The position numbers were made by a program, and so were the translations under genes. A stretch of DNA of 64,000 nt from the NCBI GenBank assembly GCA_963811225.1, contig CAWEQO010000001.1:885710-949709 (forward strand), in the 5' to 3' direction. This DNA comes from CAWEQO01 sp963811225 (lineage in GTDB: Bacteria; Chloroflexota; Anaerolineae; Anaerolineales; Anaerolineaceae). Position 1 is the stretch's first letter; every line of letters starts with the position of its first letter. The notes beneath the pieces are model-generated. The model was not told the DNA's origin, did not search any database, and saw only the letters and a list, made by a program, of their open reading frames with translations. This document shows, piece by piece, positions 61,196-64,000 of the stretch.

Positions 61196-62194
61196 CTAAT
61201 AACCGCTGGACTCGCGCACCACCAGTTCCACGTCCAGCACGGCGCGCTTCGGGGGCTGCTCGGGATGCTCGATCAGATCCAGCAGCATCTCCACCGCCGT
61301 GACGCCCACGCTGCTGATCGGCTGGCGGACGGTGGTCAGGCAGGGGAAGGCCGAGACAGCCGGGGGCAGGTCGTCGTAGCCAACCACGGCCACGTCCTGG
61401 GGGATGGACAGGCCGGCGTCGAGGATGGCGTGGGCCGCTCCGCGGGCCATGGCGTCGCAGGCGCAGAAGACCGCGTCCGGATGGTGGGCCAGCAGTCCCT
61501 TCATTAGAAGGTAGGCGCTGTCTTCCGAGAAGTCACCCTCGGCCACCAGCTCCTGGCGGCAGGGCATGTCCCGCTCACGCAGGGCCTTGCAGTAACCCTC
61601 CATGCGGTCGAGGCCGGTGGTGGTGATCTGCGGGGCGTGGATGGCGGCGATACGCTGGCGCTTCTGCCGGATCAGATGCAGGGTGGCCTGGTAAGCGCCG
61701 TGAACGTTGTCCACATCGATGTAGCTGTAATCCGGCTCGGAGGGCCGTCCGAGGACCAGGAAGGGCATGTCGGCCTGCTTCATCTTCTTGATCAGGCAGT
61801 CGTCGTCCGGGCCGGTTTGCAGGATAATGCCGTCCAGGTAGCCGCGGCGTTTGAGGCGTGGGAAGATCTCGTTGGGGTCGCCTTCGAGGAACACGGCCAG
61901 GGTCTTGCTGTACCGGCTGCAGGCCTGGTAGACGCCCTGGGTGAGAGCCGGGAAATAGGGGTCGGTGAAAAGGCCGCCGACGGTGTTGTTGAGCACCAGA
62001 CCGATGATATCGGAGTGCTTGTTGCGCAAGGAGCGGGCGGCAGCGTTGGGCTCGTAGCCGGTTTCCTGGATGATCTGCAAGACGCGCTTGCGGACTTCGG
62101 GGCTGACGTCGGGCTGGTCGTTGACGACGCGCGAAACGGTGGAGCGAGAGACGCCGGCCATTTTTGCTATTTTACGCAGATCGACTTTGGTCAT
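61196..62194 (-). CDS. LacI-family transcriptional regulator of the beta-glucoside locus
   Basis: The protein has 332 residues. The N-terminal helix-turn-helix LRKIAKMAGVSRSTVSRVVNDQPDVSPEVRKRVLQII is of the LacI type, and the remainder is a periplasmic-binding-like sensor domain (IIGLVLNNTVGGLFTDPYFPALTQGVY, VVGYDDLPPAVSAFPCLTTVRQP). The neighbours suggest that it responds to a beta-glucoside or a cellobiose breakdown product. A 16-bp palindrome lies upstream of its own start. Confidence 0.93.
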   Translation of the reverse strand: MTKVDLRKIAKMAGVSRSTVSRVVNDQPDVSPEVRKRVLQIIQETGYEPNAAARSLRNKHSDIIGLVLNNTVGGLFTDPYFPALTQGVYQACSRYSKTLAVFLEGDPNEIFPRLKRRGYLDGIILQTGPDDDCLIKKMKQADMPFLVLGRPSEPDYSYIDVDNVHGAYQATLHLIRQKRQRIAAIHAPQITTTGLDRMEGYCKALRERDMPCRQELVAEGDFSEDSAYLLMKGLLAHHPDAVFCACDAMARGAAHAILDAGLSIPQDVAVVGYDDLPPAVSAFPCLTTVRQPISSVGVTAVEMLLDLIEHPEQPPKRAVLDVELVVRESSGY

Positions 62195-62222
62195 ATGTGA
62201 TTACCATAGAAAAGCAGGGACT

Positions 62223-62238
62223 CCGGGAACGTTCCCGG
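62223..62238. promoter_or_regulatory. LacI-type operator, perfect 16-bp palindrome
   Basis: CCGGGAACGTTCCCGG is perfectly symmetric with the central CG expected of LacI-family operators. It lies 28 bp upstream of the lacI-type gene, consistent with autoregulation. Confidence 0.7.
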
Positions 62239-62330
62239 TTGTGCTCTTATATTAAACTTTAAATTAATACTTTGTCAAGTATTCGAACTAAATGGAAGTT
62301 AAGGAATTGCATTTAAAAAATAAAATCGGT

Positions 62331-62429
62331 CGGGGCATGGCGGGAATGCGCCAGACCATGGGATTGCGTCGGGGCATGGCGGGTTGTACGTGTAGGGGCA
62401 TGGCGGGAATGCGCAAGACAATAAAATTG
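62331..62429. repeat. Intergenic repeat family C, copies 5-7
   Basis: Three partial copies of GGGGCATGGCGGG (near 62333, 62370 and 62395). The last continues through the IS insertion point: its right-hand sequence (AATTGAACCAAT) reappears immediately after the IS at 63988, so the IS entered this copy. Confidence 0.75.
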
Positions 62430-63985
62430 GTAACTGCTCAGGCATTAACCTGAAGAACATTGCCAAAAACAGAAAAGCCAGTGAAAATAGAGGAGATGGA
62501 ACCGATCAAACTGCCCAGTGAAGAAGAAATCCGCGCCATCTACCGGCAAGGGGAAGAGGCAATGGTAACATTTGTGGGCAGCCTGACAGGGGTGGTGCAA
62601 GCGCTAAGTGGAAGGGTGCAGGCGCTAGAAGATCAACTGGCAAAAAACAGCCACAACAGCGGGAAGCCACCCTCTAGCGATGGGTTGAAAAAGAAACCCA
62701 AAAGCTTGCGACACAAGAGTGGCAAGAAAAGTGGTGGGCAACCGGGGCATCCTGGCAACACACTTCAGGCGGTCGCCCATCCAGACCATGTTCAAACCCA
62801 TCCGGTGCGCCGCTGCCAGCATTGCCAGGCATCATTAGAAGACACACCAGCCCAGGAGTACGAGAAGCGGCAGGTGTTCGATCTGCCACCGGTACAGGTG
62901 GAAGTGACCGAACATCAGGCGGAGATCAAAGAATGCCCTCTCTGTCATCAGCTCACGACAGCGGACTTTCCGCCAGAGGTCAGCCAGCCGGTGCAGTATG
63001 GCGAACGGCTCAAAGCGCAAATGGTGTACTTCCACCAGCAGCATTTCGTGCCATTGGAACGTACGGCTGAGATCATCGAAGATCTGTATGGTCAACGGGT
63101 GAGCGAAGGCACGATTGTCGAAGCCTGCAATACCCTGGCCCAACAGGTGCAGCCGGTCTACCAGGCGATCAAAGCGGAACTGCAGGAAACAGAGGGAACG
63201 GGGCATTTTGATGAGACCGGCGGGCGAGTGGAGAAAATCTTATGGTGGTTCCACGTGGTTTGCACGCAGTTGCTGACCTACTATGAGCCGCATACCAAAC
63301 GAGGCAAACAAGCCTTGGAAGCCATCGGCATCTTCCCCCAGTTCCACGGCACGGCGGTGCATGACGGCTACCGCTCCTATTTCCAGTACAATGATGTGCG
63401 TCATGGCCTGTGCAATGCCCATCACCTGCGCGAGCTCATCTTCATCTTAGAGCAGTATCAGCAGAGTTGGGCCGAAGAGATGATCCGCCTGTTATTGGAG
63501 ATCAAAGCTGCCGTGGAAACGGCGCAGCCCCAGCAGGATCACTTATCTCCAGCCCAAATTGCCGGCTTTGAAGCCCGCTACGATGCCATTCTTACAGCCG
63601 GCCTTCAGGCCAACTCGGTTTCTCTCCCTCCCGAGCCACCTCCTAAGAAACGGGGCAAACCCAAACAGCATCCGGCCAAAAACTTACTCGATCGTTTGCA
63701 GTTGCGCAAGCGTGAAACACTGGCTTTTATGTATGATTTTAAGGTGCCGTTTGACAATAACCAGGCCGAACGCGACTTGCGTATGGTCAAACTCAAGCAA
63801 AAGGTGTCAGGTTGTTTTCGCTCCCAAGACGGTGCCAAGACCTTTTGCCAAACTCGCAGCTACATCTCTACCGCCCGCAAAAATGGCCAACGCGTTTTGG
63901 ATGTGCTGCAACTGGCTTTTTCTGGTGTGCCCTATGCTCCGCCTTTTCTTCAGGCTCAACTCTCATCCAATGCCTGAGCAGTTAC
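62430..63985 (+). mobile_element. Complete IS66-family insertion sequence (single-gene form)
   Basis: Ends are GTAACTGCTCAGGC and GCCTGAGCAGTTAC, with the GTAA/TTAC tips typical of IS66. Flanking TAAAATTG (62422-62429 and 63986-63993) is an exact 8-bp target duplication, also typical. Only the transposase gene is present; the small tnpA and tnpB genes of classical IS66 are missing, as in the ISBst12 subgroup. The identical target copies suggest a recent insertion. Confidence 0.92.
62460..63977 (+). CDS. IS66-family transposase (TnpC type)
   Basis: The protein has 505 residues. A coiled coil (LSGRVQALEDQLAKNSHNSGKPPSSDG) leads to a zinc-binding region (RRCQHCQASL and KECPLCHQL). DDE catalytic residues lie in GHFDETGGRVE, TAVHDGYRSY and NNQAERDLRMVKLKQKVSGCFRS. 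The start is TTG 62460 with a weak GAAG; ATG 62496 is possible but has no spacing to its AGAGGAG. The stop codon TGA lies inside the right terminal repeat. Confidence 0.93.
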   Translation: MPKTEKPVKIEEMEPIKLPSEEEIRAIYRQGEEAMVTFVGSLTGVVQALSGRVQALEDQLAKNSHNSGKPPSSDGLKKKPKSLRHKSGKKSGGQPGHPGNTLQAVAHPDHVQTHPVRRCQHCQASLEDTPAQEYEKRQVFDLPPVQVEVTEHQAEIKECPLCHQLTTADFPPEVSQPVQYGERLKAQMVYFHQQHFVPLERTAEIIEDLYGQRVSEGTIVEACNTLAQQVQPVYQAIKAELQETEGTGHFDETGGRVEKILWWFHVVCTQLLTYYEPHTKRGKQALEAIGIFPQFHGTAVHDGYRSYFQYNDVRHGLCNAHHLRELIFILEQYQQSWAEEMIRLLLEIKAAVETAQPQQDHLSPAQIAGFEARYDAILTAGLQANSVSLPPEPPPKKRGKPKQHPAKNLLDRLQLRKRETLAFMYDFKVPFDNNQAERDLRMVKLKQKVSGCFRSQDGAKTFCQTRSYISTARKNGQRVLDVLQLAFSGVPYAPPFLQAQLSSNA

Positions 63986-64000
63986 TAAAATTGAACCAAT

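Overview
The window is GC-rich bacterial chromosome, with closely spaced operons and many short intergenic palindromes. The gene repertoire points to a free-living, environmental Chloroflexota/Anaerolineae-type bacterium: a multi-GAF hybrid kinase, SpoIIE-type PP2C phosphatases, large FtsX ABC exporters, PPK2, lipoprotein glycoside hydrolases with a LacI regulator, KatG, and a SNF2/SWIM helicase. This assignment is inferred from gene content only. No rRNA, tRNA or CRISPR array was seen.

Layout. 1-10.1 kb is a signalling block: a REC-PP2C phosphatase divergent from a phosphorelay (hybrid kinase, HPt protein, REC-nucleotide cyclase, cNMP-binding-like PP2C phosphatase). 10.1-14.3 kb holds a cupin, a GH20 hexosaminidase lipoprotein, a zinc-ribbon protein and PPK2. 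14.4-17.4 kb is a lower-GC island (SDR, phytoene-desaturase-like flavoprotein, small membrane protein). 17.9-22.9 kb is a TetR-ABC-ABC-FtsX export operon with a palindromic operator; one ATPase carries a fused cyclic-nucleotide-binding-like domain. 23-27.7 kb holds a URO-D-family gene behind a switch-like leader, an MFS transporter, a terminal-inverted-repeat element containing 160-bp tandem repeats, and a phosphoribosyltransferase-like protein. 27.8-32.7 kb has a two-component system divergent from an ApbE/ferric-reductase-like operon. 32.8-40.2 kb holds an XRE regulator with its operator, a SNF2 helicase, an SDR, a DinB protein and membrane proteins. 40.2-46.3 kb contains a 55-bp mini-element, DprA, a RecQ-ComF fusion and a beta-CASP nuclease. 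46.4-54.9 kb has a polytopic membrane protein, small proteins, KatG and an ABC-2 exporter. 55.3-56.4 kb is an AT-rich patch with a MNT/HEPN toxin-antitoxin pair and a DUF3427-like protein. 56.5-62.2 kb is a beta-glucoside locus (aminoglycoside-phosphotransferase-like protein, GH1, GH3, LacI). The window ends in a complete IS66-family insertion with an 8-bp target duplication.

Two themes cut across the window. First, five genes (hybrid kinase, MFS transporter, membrane histidine kinase, DinB protein, ABC-2 permease) each carry one or two single-base indels, mostly in G/C runs, that split otherwise well-conserved reading frames. This looks more like consensus error in the assembly than gene decay. 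Second, five families of short palindromic intergenic repeats recur, including a GA/CT-rich family with up to 39 perfectly paired bases placed mostly at the ends of genes.

The most unusual architectures are the RecQ helicase fused to a ComF-type phosphoribosyltransferase directly downstream of dprA, the phosphorelay that runs into a nucleotide cyclase and then a cNMP-domain phosphatase, and the ABC ATPase with a C-terminal cNMP-binding-like domain.
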